Assembly: GCA_946548895.1 (NCBI GenBank)
Contig: CAMNQF010000003.1
Span: 79,928-143,927, forward strand
Direction of reading: 5' to 3'
DNA length: 64,000 bases
Source of the DNA: an uncultured bacterium
Lineage (GTDB): Bacteria > Bacillota > Clostridia > Oscillospirales > Oscillospiraceae
Positions 1 to 9,883 of the stretch are shown here, in pieces (position 1 is the first letter of the stretch; every line of letters begins with the position of its first letter). Below the pieces are notes generated by a model, which ran no database searches, was not told where the DNA came from, and saw only the letters and a program-made list of their open reading frames with translations. The position numbers and the translations under genes were made by a program.

Positions 1-1
1 C

Positions 2-148
2 GTCAAGGCGGGCCAGCTGCTGGTGGTGCTGGAGGCCATGAAGATGGAAAACGAAATCCTCGCCCCCAAGGACGGCACCGTCGCCCAGGTGGTGGTGCAG
101 AAGGGCAGCCATGTGGAGACCGGTTCGCCGCTGATCGTCCTGGCGTAA
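2..148 (+). CDS. Biotin carboxyl carrier protein, C-terminal end (partial)
   Basis: Only the last 48 residues lie in the window. They contain the biotinylation motif EAMKMEN, whose second lysine-flanking Met pair marks the lysine that carries biotin, followed by the usual beta-hairpin of the biotinyl domain and a stop at 146-148. The decarboxylase beta subunit starts 12 bases later, so this is the mobile carrier subunit (gamma/BCCP) of a biotin-dependent Na+-translocating decarboxylase. The carrier passes CO2 from the transferase subunit to the membrane subunit. The upstream part, often an Ala/Pro-rich linker, is outside the window. Which acyl substrate the complex uses cannot be read from this fragment. 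Confidence 0.9.
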   Translation, partial: VKAGQLLVVLEAMKMENEILAPKDGTVAQVVVQKGSHVETGSPLIVLA

Positions 149-160
149 GGAGGGGCTTGT

Positions 161-1474
161 ATGGATATCTTACAAACCCTGTCCAAGCTGGTGAGCGATT
201 CCGGCTTCGCCGGGTTCTTCCTGGATGGAGGCTGGAAGTACCTGGTCATGATTGTCATTGCCTGCGTGCTGCTGTACCTGGGCATCGGCAAAAAATTTGA
301 GCCGCTGCTGCTGGTGGGCATCGCCTTCGGCGCGCTGCTCACCAACATCCCCGGGGCTGGGCTGTACCACATGGGGATGTGGGACGCCTACGTCAACGAA
401 TGCGCCTACGACGCCGCCAACGACGCCGCCCTCATTGAGGTCACCGACGACGGCAGCCGGGTGCTCACCGTGGAGGAGTATCTGGCCAACCTGCCCGCCG
501 GCGCCAAGGAACCCAACATTGTGGAGCATCTGTCCTTCACCGACGTGGCACACTTCGGCGGCCTGCTGGACATCCTGTATATCGGCGTCAAGGCGGGCGT
601 GTACCCCTGCTTGATCTTCATCGGCATCGGCGCCATGACCGACTTCGGCCCCCTGATTGCCCGGCCCTCCTCCCTGCTGCTGGGCGCGGCGGCCCAGCTG
701 GGCGTGTTCCTGGCCATGTTCGGCGCCATGCTGCTGGGCTTTACCGGCCCGGAGGCCGGCTCCATCGGCATCATCGGCGGCGCCGACGGACCCACCGCCA
801 TTTTGACCACCTCCAAGCTGGCCCCCCACCTGCTGGGCCCCATCGCCATCGCGGCCTACTCCTATATGGCGCTGATCCCCATGATCCAGAAGCCCCTCAT
901 GCGGCTGCTGACCACGGAGAAGGAGCGCAAGGTGAAGATGCAGCAGGCCCGGGACGTGTCCAAGGTGGAAAAGATCGTGTTCCCCATCCTGGTGGCCGTG
1001 TTCGTCATCCTGCTCATCCCCTCCACCGCCCCCCTCATCGGCTGCCTGATGTTCGGCAACCTGCTGCGTGAGACCGGCGTCACCGAGCGGTTGAGCGACA
1101 CCGCCCAGAACGCCCTGATGAACATTGTCACCCTGTTCCTGGGCATCAGCGTGGGCGCCACCACCGTGGCCACCCGCTTCCTCACCCTCCAGACCATCGC
1201 CATTGTGGTGCTGGGCGTCATCGCCTTCATGTTCTCCACCATCGGCGGCCTGCTGGTGGGCAAGCTCATGTACGTGCTGACCGGCGGCAAGGTCAATCCC
1301 CTTATCGGCTCCGCCGGCGTGTCCGCCGTTCCCATGGCCGCCCGCGTGTCCCAGCAGGTGGGCCAGGAGGCCGACCCCTCCAACTTCCTGCTCATGCACG
1401 CCATGGGCCCCAACGTGGCCGGCGTCATCGGCTCGGCCATCGCGGCCGGTTTCCTGATCGCCGTATTTGGGTAA
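161..1474 (+). CDS. oadB: Na+-translocating decarboxylase beta subunit (OadB/GcdB/MmdB family)
   Basis: This 437-residue polytopic membrane protein matches the beta subunit of the oxaloacetate / glutaconyl-CoA / methylmalonyl-CoA decarboxylase sodium pumps. The hallmark GGADGPT motif is at about residues 206-212; its Asp is the proposed Na+/proton site. It takes CO2 from carboxybiotin and couples its release to Na+ export. The start at 161 has a GGAGG-like site (aggagg, 148-153) and follows the biotin carrier directly, so the two are one operon. An acidic stretch of about 50 residues (roughly 75-125) interrupts the N-terminal membrane part and is not in the classical proteins as I know them. 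Substrate class is undecided; glutaconyl- or methylmalonyl-CoA is as likely as oxaloacetate. Confidence 0.88.
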   Translation: MDILQTLSKLVSDSGFAGFFLDGGWKYLVMIVIACVLLYLGIGKKFEPLLLVGIAFGALLTNIPGAGLYHMGMWDAYVNECAYDAANDAALIEVTDDGSRVLTVEEYLANLPAGAKEPNIVEHLSFTDVAHFGGLLDILYIGVKAGVYPCLIFIGIGAMTDFGPLIARPSSLLLGAAAQLGVFLAMFGAMLLGFTGPEAGSIGIIGGADGPTAILTTSKLAPHLLGPIAIAAYSYMALIPMIQKPLMRLLTTEKERKVKMQQARDVSKVEKIVFPILVAVFVILLIPSTAPLIGCLMFGNLLRETGVTERLSDTAQNALMNIVTLFLGISVGATTVATRFLTLQTIAIVVLGVIAFMFSTIGGLLVGKLMYVLTGGKVNPLIGSAGVSAVPMAARVSQQVGQEADPSNFLLMHAMGPNVAGVIGSAIAAGFLIAVFG

Positions 1475-1506
1475 ACCAGCTGAATAAGCATCCGGCGTTT
1501 TCCGCG

Positions 1507-1544
1507 TAAAAGCTCCCGCTTCCCAAAGGAAGCGGGAGCTTTTC
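1507..1544. terminator. Bidirectional rho-independent terminator
   Basis: A perfect hairpin (arms of about 16 bases with AAGCTCCCGCTTCC, loop AAA) is flanked by A and T runs on both sides. It lies between the convergent decarboxylase and fumarase genes and can serve both. Confidence 0.85.
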
Positions 1545-1562
1545 TATCCTTGCGCGGAACCC

Positions 1563-2120
1563 TCAGCCCTCCCGGCGGTACTCCGCCCTGCCCTGACGGA
1601 ACAGGTCATTCCCCCGGCTGTCAATGGCTACGGTGAGGGACAGGTCCCGCACTTCCATGCGCTTGATGGACTCACAGCCCAGATCGTCAAAGGCGATCAC
1701 CTCCGCCGTTTGGATGCACCGGGCAATGAGGGCCCCGGCCCCGCCCACAGCGGCAAAATAACACGCCTCGTTGCGCACAATGGCGTCTACCACGGCCTGG
1801 TTCCGCTCTCCCTTGCCGATCATGGCGGACAGGCCCAGGTCCAGCAGCCGGGGGGCAAAGGCGTCCATCCTCCCCGCCGTGGTGGGACCGCAGGCCCCCA
1901 CGGCCATTCCCTGCTGGCCGGGAGTGGGCCCGGCGTAATAGATGACCGCGCCCCTTAGCTCGAAGGGCAAAGGCTCGCCCCCGTCCAGCAGCTGAAACAG
2001 CCGCTTGTGGGCGGCGTCCCGGGCGGTGTAGATCACGCCGGACAGCAGCACCCGGTCCCCGGCCCGCAGCTCCGGCAGACACCGCGCCAGTCCAGCGGTA
2101 CTCACCGCCAGTGCGCTCAT
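1563..2120 (-). CDS. Fumarate hydratase / L-tartrate dehydratase class I, beta subunit
   Basis: A 185-residue protein of the Fumerase_C family, the C-terminal half of two-subunit class I fumarases. These are [4Fe-4S] hydro-lyases that interconvert fumarate and malate. Typical stretches are visible: GVIYTARDAAHKR near residue 28, YYAGPTP near 61, ACGPTTAGRMD near 75 and MIGKG near 100. The ATG at 2118-2120 overlaps the stop of the upstream DivIVA-like gene by four bases (ATGA), which implies translational coupling. The alpha subunit carrying the Fe-S cysteines is not in the window, which is unusual because the two are generally adjacent. Tartrate dehydratase beta is the main alternative. Confidence 0.85.
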   Translation of the reverse strand: MSALAVSTAGLARCLPELRAGDRVLLSGVIYTARDAAHKRLFQLLDGGEPLPFELRGAVIYYAGPTPGQQGMAVGACGPTTAGRMDAFAPRLLDLGLSAMIGKGERNQAVVDAIVRNEACYFAAVGGAGALIARCIQTAEVIAFDDLGCESIKRMEVRDLSLTVAIDSRGNDLFRQGRAEYRREG

Positions 2121-2746
2121 TCCACTCCTCCCCGCTCCCGGAGCTTCTCGGCCGCCTCGTCCAGCTCCACCAGGCACTCCGCACCCCGGCTGAGAAGCTG
2201 GACCTGTTCCAGCAGTCCGCCCATTCCCCGGCGCAGCAGGCCGTACTGCTCCAGCACCCGGCCCAGCCATGCCCGGGTCTCCGCCCGGACCCGGTCCGCC
2301 TCTTCCCTGGCCTGGCTCAGGGTATCCTCGGCCTTGCGATGGGCGTCCAGCTCCACTGTGGCCACCCGGTCTTTCAGCTGGGCGTAGCTGTCCGCCATGG
2401 GCTCCAGCCTGCCCACCTGGGCCTGGAGCCGCTCCAGTTCCTGCTTGGCTACCATCAGCTTGGACTCTGTCTGAGACAGCTCCCCCCGCAGCCGGGACAG
2501 CGACCGGGTGGAGGTCTCCAGGGAGGCCCGCACCTTGGCTTCCTCCGCCGCCGCGCCGCTCTTGGCGGTCTCCGCGCTGGACAGGGCGGATTCCAGCTCC
2601 TGGCTGCGCCGCTCCGCCTCGTCCAGCCGGCTCTGGAGCTCCTCCAGCTCCCTTCGGTGCCCGGCGGCGGCCTCTTCGATGTACGCCTGCACGTCCTGGC
2701 GGTTGAAGCCCCCCAGGGCGGTGCGGAATTTCTGTATGACGGCCAT
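2117..2746 (-). CDS. DivIVA-domain coiled-coil protein
   Basis: A 209-residue protein with a DivIVA-like N-terminus (GGFNRQDVQAYIEE near residue 12-25), followed by a long, charged, heptad-rich coiled coil (about residues 25-140). DivIVA-family proteins sense curved membranes and place division, sporulation or wall-growth factors at poles and septa. No transmembrane segment is seen. It is the first gene of a two-gene unit with fumarase beta, a pairing with no obvious functional logic. The start at 2746 is backed by an AAAAGAGGGGT site just upstream. Because it lacks the full DivIVA consensus, the exact role is open. Confidence 0.75.
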   Translation of the reverse strand: MAVIQKFRTALGGFNRQDVQAYIEEAAAGHRRELEELQSRLDEAERRSQELESALSSAETAKSGAAAEEAKVRASLETSTRSLSRLRGELSQTESKLMVAKQELERLQAQVGRLEPMADSYAQLKDRVATVELDAHRKAEDTLSQAREEADRVRAETRAWLGRVLEQYGLLRRGMGGLLEQVQLLSRGAECLVELDEAAEKLRERGGVE

Positions 2747-2835
2747 CCATACCCCTCTTTTCGTGGGAAATATATTTCAGTTTATTTTACCATAAAATTC
2801 GCCGCCTGACAATCCTTTTGAAGATTCCATGGACG

Positions 2836-2866
2836 GGAAAAAGGCCGCCGGGTCTCCCCAGCGGCC
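2836..2866 (-). terminator. Terminator of the thioredoxin operon
   Basis: On the minus strand a 10-bp stem (GGCCGCTGGG, loop GAGA, one G-T pair) is followed by TTTTT. It sits 10 bases beyond the trxA stop. Confidence 0.85.
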
Positions 2867-2876
2867 AATCCCGCGC

Positions 2877-3185
2877 TCAATCCAACAGGGCCAGCAGCGC
2901 ATCCTTCGGCATGGCGCCCACAGCCTGGTTGGCCAGCCGCCCGTCCTTGAACACCAACAGGGTGGGAATGCTCATCACGCCGAACTGGGCGGACAGCTCA
3001 GGCTGCTCGTCCACATTGACCTTGCCCACCGCAATGTCGTCCCGCTCCCCGGCGATCTCGTCCACGATGGGGGACACCATCCGGCAGGGGCCGCACCAGG
3101 GCGCCCAAAAATCCACCAGCACCGGCTTGGCGGACTGGAGCACCATTTGGTCGAAATTTTCCTTCGTAATGGTCTGTACAGACAT
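2877..3185 (-). CDS. trxA: Thioredoxin
   Basis: A complete 102-residue thioredoxin with the active site WCGPC at about residues 30-34, the cis-proline loop (SIPTL) near 74 and the usual buried Asp (LVDFWA) before the active site. It is a cytoplasmic disulfide reductant for ribonucleotide reductase, peroxidases and other targets. It lies 16 bases after the glycosyltransferase gene and directly before a terminator, so it is probably the last gene of a glf-glycosyltransferase-trxA transcript. No thioredoxin reductase is nearby. A second, atypical thioredoxin-like protein sits in the mobile element at 53.8 kb. Confidence 0.95.
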   Translation of the reverse strand: MSVQTITKENFDQMVLQSAKPVLVDFWAPWCGPCRMVSPIVDEIAGERDDIAVGKVNVDEQPELSAQFGVMSIPTLLVFKDGRLANQAVGAMPKDALLALLD

Positions 3186-3201
3186 ATCGCTTTCTCCTTT
3201 A

Positions 3202-4230
3202 TCAGTTGAATTTGTATATCTTCTGGGCCACCCGGTAGAGCTGCACGGACAACTTCCGCCCCTGGTAGCCAGGGATGTTGGTGCCCACGTTCGTCACCTT
3301 GTAGCGGCAGCGGCGGTACAGGGCGGCGTCTTTTTTGCGCAGGTACTCCCACAGCTCGGTGCGCAAGCCCAAAGCTTCAGGCGTGTCCGCGATGACGGCA
3401 AAGATGGACGAGATGGACATCATCATGGACAGGTAGTTGAGCATATACCGGCCCAGCTTAGGCTGGACGGCCTTGATGCCCAGCACGTCGTGGGCGTCGA
3501 TCATATGCCTGGTCACCCGCACCTGCTGGTCGATGCGCCCCGCCATCACCGATTCATTGACGCTCTGGTCCGCCCGGCCGATGAAGTAGCGGTACAGGTC
3601 CAGGTCCATATAGTACAGTGTTTTGACATAGGGCAGGGGCTGATAGACAAAAATGTTGTCCACATAGAAGGTGTGCTTGGGCAGCTCCAGTCCGCAATCC
3701 CGCAGCAGCTGGGTGCGGTAGATCACCGAGTGCATCAGCAGGTACTGGGAGGTGCGGAAACGGTGGATGGAATCCCAGGTAATGATCTGGTCGGTGGGGA
3801 ACACATTTTTATATCCCATCACCTTTTGCGTGTTGTCCTCCACGTGCTCATAGACGTAGTTGGCGATGAGCAGGTCCACCGGGGCCGGCATGACGGAGAA
3901 TTCCCGCAGCTTGGCCATGACCTTAGCCAAGGCGCCGGTGTCCAGCCAGTCGTCGGAGTCCACCACCTTGTAGTACAGGCCGCGGGCGTGGCGGATGCCC
4001 TGGTTCACCCCCTCGCCGTGGCCGCCGTTCTCCTGATGGATGGCCCGGATGATGCCGGGATGCCTGGCCGCCCACTCGTCGCACTTGGCGGGGGTGTCAT
4101 CTTTGGCAGAGCCGTCGTCCACCAGGATGATCTCCGCATCCTCCCCCGCGGACAGCAAAGTCTCCACGCAGTGGTCCATATAGGCCGCGGAATTGTAGCA
4201 GGGGACGGCAAAGGTAATCAATTTGTCCAT
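3202..4230 (-). CDS. Family 2 glycosyltransferase
   Basis: A 342-residue GT-A fold glycosyltransferase. The N-terminus [20 protein letters not shown] and the [13 protein letters not shown] stretch form the nucleotide-sugar site, and VDSDDWL near residue 95 supplies the metal-binding DxD. The C-terminal half is a variable acceptor region without membrane helices. It follows UDP-galactopyranose mutase, so a role in adding galactofuranose or another sugar to a cell-surface glycan or lipid is a reasonable inference, not proven. The start at 4230 has a GAGGAGAG site 7 bases upstream. Confidence 0.88.
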   Translation of the reverse strand: MDKLITFAVPCYNSAAYMDHCVETLLSAGEDAEIILVDDGSAKDDTPAKCDEWAARHPGIIRAIHQENGGHGEGVNQGIRHARGLYYKVVDSDDWLDTGALAKVMAKLREFSVMPAPVDLLIANYVYEHVEDNTQKVMGYKNVFPTDQIITWDSIHRFRTSQYLLMHSVIYRTQLLRDCGLELPKHTFYVDNIFVYQPLPYVKTLYYMDLDLYRYFIGRADQSVNESVMAGRIDQQVRVTRHMIDAHDVLGIKAVQPKLGRYMLNYLSMMMSISSIFAVIADTPEALGLRTELWEYLRKKDAALYRRCRYKVTNVGTNIPGYQGRKLSVQLYRVAQKIYKFN

Positions 4231-4311
4231 TGGCGTTCTCTCCTCACTCTAAGTATGCCCATCGGAGCGGTTTTATTGCGGCGCATCCGCCCCACGGGCC
4301 TTGGTTCGGGC

Positions 4312-5517
4312 TTACAGCAAGCTGTCCGCCAGAGACAGCGCCCGGGCCGCAATGGCGTCCATGTTGTAGTATTTATACTCTGCCAGGCGGCCCAGCAGAT
4401 GGAGGCCGGGATATTGGTCCGCCTCCGCCTTATATTTGGCATATAGGGCGTTATTCTCGGGGTTGATGATGGCGTAGTAGGGGATCTCCCCCTCCCTGCC
4501 GGTGTAGGCCCGGGAATACTCCTTCATGATGGTGGTGGCGCCGGGCTTCTCCTGGCCGGTGAGGTGCTTGAATTCGGTGATCCGGGTAAAGGCTTTGTCT
4601 ACCGTGTAGTTGACCGTGCCAAATGCCTGGAAATAGTCCTGGGGCAGCGTCTCAAACCCGAAGTCCAGCGTTCGGTAGGGCAAGGGACCGAAGCGGAAGC
4701 CGAACAGCTCGTCCGCCTGTCCGGTATAGATCACGGGGCCCCGGAACGCTTCCCCGTCCAGCTTGATGACGCCGTCCGTCAGCTCCAGCCGCGCCAGGGC
4801 GTCTGTCCCCAGCTCCACAGTGATGTTGGGATGGTCCAGCATCCGTTGGAACATGGGGGTATAGCCCTCCAGGGGCATTCCCTGGTAGGCGTCCATAAAG
4901 TAGCGGCTGTCCCGGCTGAGGCGCACCGGCACACGGGCGGTGGTGGCGGGGTCGATCTCCTCGGGTGTCTGCCCCCACTGCTTCATGGTGTAGTGTACGA
5001 ACACGTGCTCATACACATAATCCGCGATGGCGGCCACCTCCGGGTCGGGATTCTGGCGCAGCTCCAGGATCGTCACCTGGCTCTGGGCGGGGTAGGCGTC
5101 CAACAGCTTCCGGCCCAGCCGCTCCCCTTCCTCCGCGCCAAAGGCGTTTTTCATCGAGTCCAGGTTAAAAGGGACGGGAAAAAACATCCGCCCATCCGTA
5201 ACTTTGCCAGCCGGGACCACCCCGGGATTGTCCCGGGGCAGATTGGCGATCACCTTATGCTGGTAACGCCGCCACCGGGTGAACCGGGACAGAAAATCGA
5301 ACACCCGCCTGTCGTTGGTGTGGAAAATATGGGGGCCGTATTGGTGGATCAGAATTCCGGCTCCATCCAGGCAGTCGTAGGCGTTGCCGCCCACATGGTT
5401 CCGCCGCTCCAGCACCAGCACCCGCTTGCTTCCGTCCTCCGCGAGCCGCCGGGCGGCCACTGCCCCGGCGTAACCCGCGCCCACGATCAGGGCGTCATAG
5501 TTTGTCACAGCACTCAC
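4312..5517 (-). CDS. glf: UDP-galactopyranose mutase
   Basis: A 401-residue FAD protein with the N-terminal dinucleotide fold (ALIVGAGYAGAVAARRLAE), the substrate region GGNAYD and the family block YGPHIFHT near residue 60. Glf converts UDP-galactopyranose to UDP-galactofuranose through a flavin-sugar adduct. The length fits the bacterial family (370-400). The start is a GTG at 5515-5517. The 80-base gap to the glycosyltransferase and shared strand suggest one transcript for a galactofuranose-containing surface polymer. The nearest promoter candidate is at 5562-5590. Confidence 0.92.
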   Translation of the reverse strand: MSAVTNYDALIVGAGYAGAVAARRLAEDGSKRVLVLERRNHVGGNAYDCLDGAGILIHQYGPHIFHTNDRRVFDFLSRFTRWRRYQHKVIANLPRDNPGVVPAGKVTDGRMFFPVPFNLDSMKNAFGAEEGERLGRKLLDAYPAQSQVTILELRQNPDPEVAAIADYVYEHVFVHYTMKQWGQTPEEIDPATTARVPVRLSRDSRYFMDAYQGMPLEGYTPMFQRMLDHPNITVELGTDALARLELTDGVIKLDGEAFRGPVIYTGQADELFGFRFGPLPYRTLDFGFETLPQDYFQAFGTVNYTVDKAFTRITEFKHLTGQEKPGATTIMKEYSRAYTGREGEIPYYAIINPENNALYAKYKAEADQYPGLHLLGRLAEYKYYNMDAIAARALSLADSLL

Positions 5518-5561
5518 ACCGTTTCTCTCAAAATGTCATGCGGCCTGTACCGCATATCAAA

Positions 5562-5590
5562 ACTATACCACATATTGAGCAATTGTGGAA
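5562..5590 (-). promoter_or_regulatory. Weak sigma-A-type promoter candidate for glf
   Basis: TTCCAC, a 17-base spacer and TATAGT lie 45 bases before the glf start. The -10 is good and the -35 poor. Confidence 0.4.
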
Positions 5591-5637
5591 GAAATTTTTC
5601 CTAATATTCTTTTAAATTTTACCCAATCAGGAATGGG

Positions 5638-5670
5638 ATAAAAAATCCCCGCCCAATATGGGCGGGGATT
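5638..5670 (-). terminator. Terminator after tuf
   Basis: A perfect 12-bp stem (AATCCCCGCCCA, loop 3 bases) is followed on the minus strand by a run of T residues, 17 bases after the tuf stop. Confidence 0.92.
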
Positions 5671-5686
5671 GGGGGGATGGCGGGAA

Positions 5687-6889
5687 TTACTCGGCCACGT
5701 CGATGACGACGCCGGAGCCCACGGTACGGCCGCCCTCGCGGATAGCGAAGCGCAGGCCCTTCTCGATGGCGATGGGGGTGATCAGCTCCACGTTCATGTC
5801 CACGTTATCGCCGGGCATACACATCTCGGTGCCCTCGGGCAGGGTGATGACGCCGGTCACGTCGGTGGTGCGGAAGTAGAACTGGGGACGGTAGTTGTTG
5901 AAGAAGGGGGTGTGGCGGCCGCCCTCGTCCTTGGACAGGACGTACACCTGGCCCACGAACTTGGTGTGGGGGTGGATGGAGTTGGGCTTGCACAGCACCT
6001 GGCCGCGCTCGATCTCGTCCTTGTTGACGCCGCGGAGCAGGCAGCCCACGTTGTCGCCGGCCTCCACGTAGTCCAGGGTCTTGCGGAACATCTCCATGGA
6101 GGTGACCACGGTGCTCTTCTTCTCCTCGGTGAGGCCGACGATCTCAACGGTCTCGCCCGCCTTCAGCTGGCCGCGCTCCACACGGCCGGTGGCCACGGTG
6201 CCGCGGCCAGTGATGGTGAACACGTCCTCCACGGGCATCAGGAAGGGCAGGTCGGCCTTGCGGTCGGGAGTGGGGATGTAGCTGTCAACAGCGTCCATCA
6301 GCTCCTTGATGCAGGCGAAGTCGGGGTCGTTCACATCGCCGGACTCGCAGGTCAGGGCGTTCAGGGCGGAGCCCTTGATGATGGGGATGTCGTCGCCGGG
6401 GAACTCGTAGCCGGACAGGGTCTCGCGGACCTCCATCTCCACCAGCTCCAGCAGCTCCTCGTCGTCCACCTGGTCACACTTGTTCAGGAACACCACGATG
6501 GCGGGCACGCCCACCTGGCGGGCCAGCAGAATGTGCTCCTTGGTCTGGGCCATGGGGCCGTCGGTGGCGGCGATGACCAGAATGGCACCGTCCATCTGAG
6601 CCGCGCCGGTGATCATGTTCTTGATATAGTCGGCGTGGCCCGGGCAGTCCACGTGAGCATAGTGCCGGGCGTCGGTCTCGTACTCCACGTGGGCGGTGTT
6701 GATGGTGATGCCGCGCTCGCGCTCCTCGGGAGCCTTGTCGATGCTGGAATAGTCCTCGTACTGGGCCTGACCCTTCAGGGCCAGATACTTGGTGATGGCG
6801 GCGGTCAGGGTGGTCTTGCCGTGGTCAACGTGGCCGATGGTGCCGATGTTGACGTGGGGCTTGTTACGCTCAAACTTTTGCTTGGCCAT
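5687..6889 (-). CDS. tuf: Elongation factor Tu
   Basis: A full-length 400-residue EF-Tu, the GTPase that delivers aminoacyl-tRNA to the ribosome. G-domain motifs are all present: GHVDHGKTT (G1, residues 18-26), the effector [13 protein letters not shown] (G3) and NKCD (G4). The two C-terminal beta-barrel domains are complete. It is the last gene of the str cluster (L7Ae-rpsL-rpsG-fusA-tuf) and has both its own promoter candidate and a strong terminator. The codon choice is strongly biased to C/G-ending codons, as expected of a highly expressed gene here. Confidence 0.98.
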   Translation of the reverse strand: MAKQKFERNKPHVNIGTIGHVDHGKTTLTAAITKYLALKGQAQYEDYSSIDKAPEERERGITINTAHVEYETDARHYAHVDCPGHADYIKNMITGAAQMDGAILVIAATDGPMAQTKEHILLARQVGVPAIVVFLNKCDQVDDEELLELVEMEVRETLSGYEFPGDDIPIIKGSALNALTCESGDVNDPDFACIKELMDAVDSYIPTPDRKADLPFLMPVEDVFTITGRGTVATGRVERGQLKAGETVEIVGLTEEKKSTVVTSMEMFRKTLDYVEAGDNVGCLLRGVNKDEIERGQVLCKPNSIHPHTKFVGQVYVLSKDEGGRHTPFFNNYRPQFYFRTTDVTGVITLPEGTEMCMPGDNVDMNVELITPIAIEKGLRFAIREGGRTVGSGVVIDVAE

Positions 6890-6951
6890 TTTGAGTTTTC
6901 CTCCTTGTACGGTTAAATGAAATGTGTTGGTGAGAACAGGTTTATGGGCCT

Positions 6952-6980
6952 ATTCTATCCTATAGCGGCGGAAATTGCAA
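6952..6980 (-). promoter_or_regulatory. Promoter for tuf in the fusA-tuf gap
   Basis: TTGCAA, a 17-base spacer and TAGAAT lie in the 108-base gap after fusA, about 63 bases before the tuf start. This would give tuf extra expression apart from the str operon. Confidence 0.6.
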
Positions 6981-6997
6981 CCATGATTTTGGAAAAA

Positions 6998-9106
6998 TCA
7001 CAGGTCTTCCTTCCGCCCGCGCTGGGCGATGATCTTTTCCGCGATATTCTTGGGGATCTCCACGTAGCTGTGGGGCTCCATGGTGTACTGGCCGCGGCCC
7101 TGGGTGCGGGAGCGCAGGTCGGTGGCGTAGCCAAACATCTCGGACAGGGGGACCAGGGCGTCCACCTGGGTGGCGCCGGGCCGGGCCTCCTGGCCCTGGA
7201 TCTGGCCGCGGCGGCTGGTGAGGTCGCCGATGACATTGCCCAGGTACTCGTCGGGGGCGATGACGGACACCTTCATGATGGGCTCCAGCAGGCAGGCCCC
7301 GGCCTTGCGGCAGGCCTCCTTGAAGGCCATGGAGCCGGCGATCTTGAACGCCATTTCGGAGGAGTCCACCTCGTGGTAGGAGCCGAAGGTCAGATGGACC
7401 TTCACGTCCACCACGGGGTAGCCAGCCAGCACGCCGGCCTGCATGGCCCCCTGGATGCCCGCGTCCACCGCGGGGATGAACTCCTTGGGGATAACGCCGC
7501 CGGTGATCTCGTTGAGGAACTCATAGCCCTTGCCGGGCTCGTTGGGCTCCACGGTGATGACCACGTGGCCGTACTGGCCCTTGCCGCCGGACTGGCGGGC
7601 GTACTTGGTGTCCTGCTTGACGGCGGTCTTGATGGTCTCCTTGTAGGCCACCTGGGGGGCGCCCACATTGGCTTCCACCTTGTACTCGCGGAGCAGCCGG
7701 TCCACGATGATCTCCAGGTGGAGCTCGCCCATGCCGGCGATGATGGTCTGGCCCGTCTCCTCGTCGGTGTAGGTCTTGAAGGTGGGGTCCTCCTCGGCCA
7801 GCTTCATTAGGGCGATGCCCATCTTCTCCTGGCCGGCCTTGGTCTTGGGCTCGATGGCCACCCGGATCACGGGCTCGGGGAACTCCATGGACTCCAGGAT
7901 CACCGGGTGCTTCTCGTCGCACAGGGTATCGCCGGTGGTGGAATTCTTCAGGCCGATGACGGCGGCGATGTCGCCGGAGTACACGGTCTCAATATCCTCC
8001 CGGTGGTTGGCGTGCATCTGAAGGATGCGGCCGATGCGCTCCTTCTGCTGCTTGGTGGAGTTGAGCACCTGGGTGCCGGTGTTCAGCGTGCCGGAATAGA
8101 CGCGGATGAAGGACAGCCGGCCCACAAAGGGATCGGTGGCGATCTTGAAAGCCAAGGCGGAGAAGGGCTCGCTGTCGGAGGACGGCCGCTCCTCTTCCTC
8201 CTCGGTGTCGGGGTTGACGCCCTTGATGGGGGGGATGTCGGTGGGGGCGGGCATATAGTCCACGATGGCGTCCAGCAGCTTCTGCACACCCTTGTTCTTG
8301 TAGGACGTGCCGCACACCACGGGGACCATCAGGTTGTCGATGGTGCCCTTGCGGATGGCGCGGCGGAGCATCTCCTGGGGAACGGGCTTCTCCTCCAGGG
8401 CCAGCTCCATAATCTCCTCGTCGATGTCGGCGCAGGCGTCCACCAGCTTGGTGCGGTACTCCTGGGCCAACTCCATCATGTCGGCGGGGATCTCCTCCAC
8501 CCGCATATCCTTGCCCATCTCGTCGTAGTAAATGTCGGCGTCCATCTCCACCAGGTCGATGATTCCCTTGAAGGTCTCCTCTTTCCCGATGGGGAGCTGG
8601 ATGGGCACGGCGTTGGCCTTGAGACGGTCGTGGATCATGTTGAGCACGTTGTAGAAGTCGGCGCCCATGATGTCCATCTTGTTGACGTAAATCATGCGGG
8701 GGACCTTGTAGTGGTCCGCCTGACGCCAGACGGTCTCGGACTGGGGCTCCACGCCGCCCTTGGCGCACATGACGGTCACGGAGCCGTCCAGCACGCGCAG
8801 GGAGCGCTCCACCTCCACGGTGAAGTCCACGTGGCCCGGGGTGTCGATGATGTTGATCCGGGTCTGGGGGAACTGGTCCTTGGTGCCCTTCCAGTAGCAG
8901 GTGGTGGCGGCGGAAGTGATGGTGATGCCGCGCTCCTGCTCCTGGGCCATCCAGTCCATGGTGGCGGTGCCGTCATGGGTTTCGCCGATCTTGTAGTTCA
9001 CGCCGGTGTAGTACAGAATACGCTCCGTCGTGGTGGTCTTGCCGGCGTCGATGTGGGCCATGATGCCGATATTTCGGGTGTTTTCCAGTGTAACTTTTCT
9101 TGCCAT
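6998..9106 (-). CDS. fusA: Elongation factor G
   Basis: A 702-residue translocation GTPase. The G domain carries [10 protein letters not shown] (G1), the RGITI switch, DTPGHVDF (G3) and NKMD (G4). Domains II-V follow, with the domain IV tip region near residues 480-600. It drives tRNA-mRNA movement and, with RRF, ribosome recycling. It has the normal bacterial length and its gene order (rpsG upstream, tuf downstream) is canonical. The fusA ATG lies 22 bases after the rpsG stop, so the two are cotranscribed. Confidence 0.98.
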   Translation of the reverse strand: MARKVTLENTRNIGIMAHIDAGKTTTTERILYYTGVNYKIGETHDGTATMDWMAQEQERGITITSAATTCYWKGTKDQFPQTRINIIDTPGHVDFTVEVERSLRVLDGSVTVMCAKGGVEPQSETVWRQADHYKVPRMIYVNKMDIMGADFYNVLNMIHDRLKANAVPIQLPIGKEETFKGIIDLVEMDADIYYDEMGKDMRVEEIPADMMELAQEYRTKLVDACADIDEEIMELALEEKPVPQEMLRRAIRKGTIDNLMVPVVCGTSYKNKGVQKLLDAIVDYMPAPTDIPPIKGVNPDTEEEEERPSSDSEPFSALAFKIATDPFVGRLSFIRVYSGTLNTGTQVLNSTKQQKERIGRILQMHANHREDIETVYSGDIAAVIGLKNSTTGDTLCDEKHPVILESMEFPEPVIRVAIEPKTKAGQEKMGIALMKLAEEDPTFKTYTDEETGQTIIAGMGELHLEIIVDRLLREYKVEANVGAPQVAYKETIKTAVKQDTKYARQSGGKGQYGHVVITVEPNEPGKGYEFLNEITGGVIPKEFIPAVDAGIQGAMQAGVLAGYPVVDVKVHLTFGSYHEVDSSEMAFKIAGSMAFKEACRKAGACLLEPIMKVSVIAPDEYLGNVIGDLTSRRGQIQGQEARPGATQVDALVPLSEMFGYATDLRSRTQGRGQYTMEPHSYVEIPKNIAEKIIAQRGRKEDL

Positions 9107-9128
9107 ATTGGTTTGCTTGCCTCCGTCC

Positions 9129-9599
9129 TTACCAGCGGTAGTGGGCGAACGCCTTGTTGGCCTCGGCCATCTTGTGGGTGTCCTCGCGCTTCTTCACGGC
9201 GGAGCCGGTGTTGTTGGCCGCGTCCATGATCTCGCCGGCCAGGCGTTCCTTCATGGTCTTCTCGCCGCGGTTGCGGGAGTAGCTGGTCAGCCAGCGCAGG
9301 CCCAAGGTCTGACGGCGCTCGGGCCGGACCTCCATGGGCACCTGGTAGGTGGAGCCGCCCACGCGGCGGGACTTGGTCTCCAGGGAAGGCATGATGTTCT
9401 CAATGGCGGTGGTAAAGACCTCAAGGGGTTCTTTGCCGGTCTTGTCTTTGATGATGTCAAAGGCGCCGTAGACGACCTTCTGGGCTACGCCCTTCTTGCC
9501 GTCCAGCATGACGCTGTTGACGAGCTTAGTGACTAGGACGGAATTATACAGCGGGTCGGGCAGGATCTCCCGCTTGGGTACGTTTCCTCTTCTGGGCAC
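9129..9599 (-). CDS. rpsG: Ribosomal protein S7
   Basis: A 156-residue S7, the primary binder of the 16S rRNA 3' major domain. The N-terminal [18 protein letters not shown] and the [14 protein letters not shown] block near residue 100 are diagnostic. It belongs to the str operon, with fusA 22 bases downstream. The gap to rpsL upstream is unusually long (284 bases). Confidence 0.97.
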   Translation of the reverse strand: MPRRGNVPKREILPDPLYNSVLVTKLVNSVMLDGKKGVAQKVVYGAFDIIKDKTGKEPLEVFTTAIENIMPSLETKSRRVGGSTYQVPMEVRPERRQTLGLRWLTSYSRNRGEKTMKERLAGEIMDAANNTGSAVKKREDTHKMAEANKAFAHYRW

Positions 9600-9883
9600 T
9601 TCGCTTCCCTCCTTCTATATTAAGATTAGAATTCATAGGTACTCGAAGTCTTGAGCGGCGTCCCACCGTGCCATACTTCGTTGCGGGAACCCTCGCGGCG
9701 GGTCACATACAAATCAGTATGCTCCCCTTGCTCGGAACCCCGCGCCCCGTCTGGCGCGGCGATACTTGCTCAAGCAATACCTCGTGTAATGCCTGTCCGA
9801 AACGCACCTATAAATATTAGGTAAACGCTCGGCAAGGCGGTTTGCCTTGCGCGTGTGCGCAAAACTCGTTGCGGGTGAAGAAA
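9600..9883. other. Long non-coding gap between rpsL and rpsG
   Basis: No supportable ORF was found in 284 bases. The stretch holds several inverted repeats, for example GCATACTGATTTGTATGTG (reverse strand, about 9703-9721) and TTGCGC-GTGT-GCGCAA near 9848-9863. In most bacteria rpsL and rpsG are nearly contiguous, so this may be a repeat insertion or an RNA leader for rpsG. Confidence 0.5.

Noticed and set aside
170..1399. Minus-strand open frame antisense to the decarboxylase beta subunit
   Set aside because: His/Gly/Gln-rich shadow typical of high-GC codon bias, with no supporting signal.
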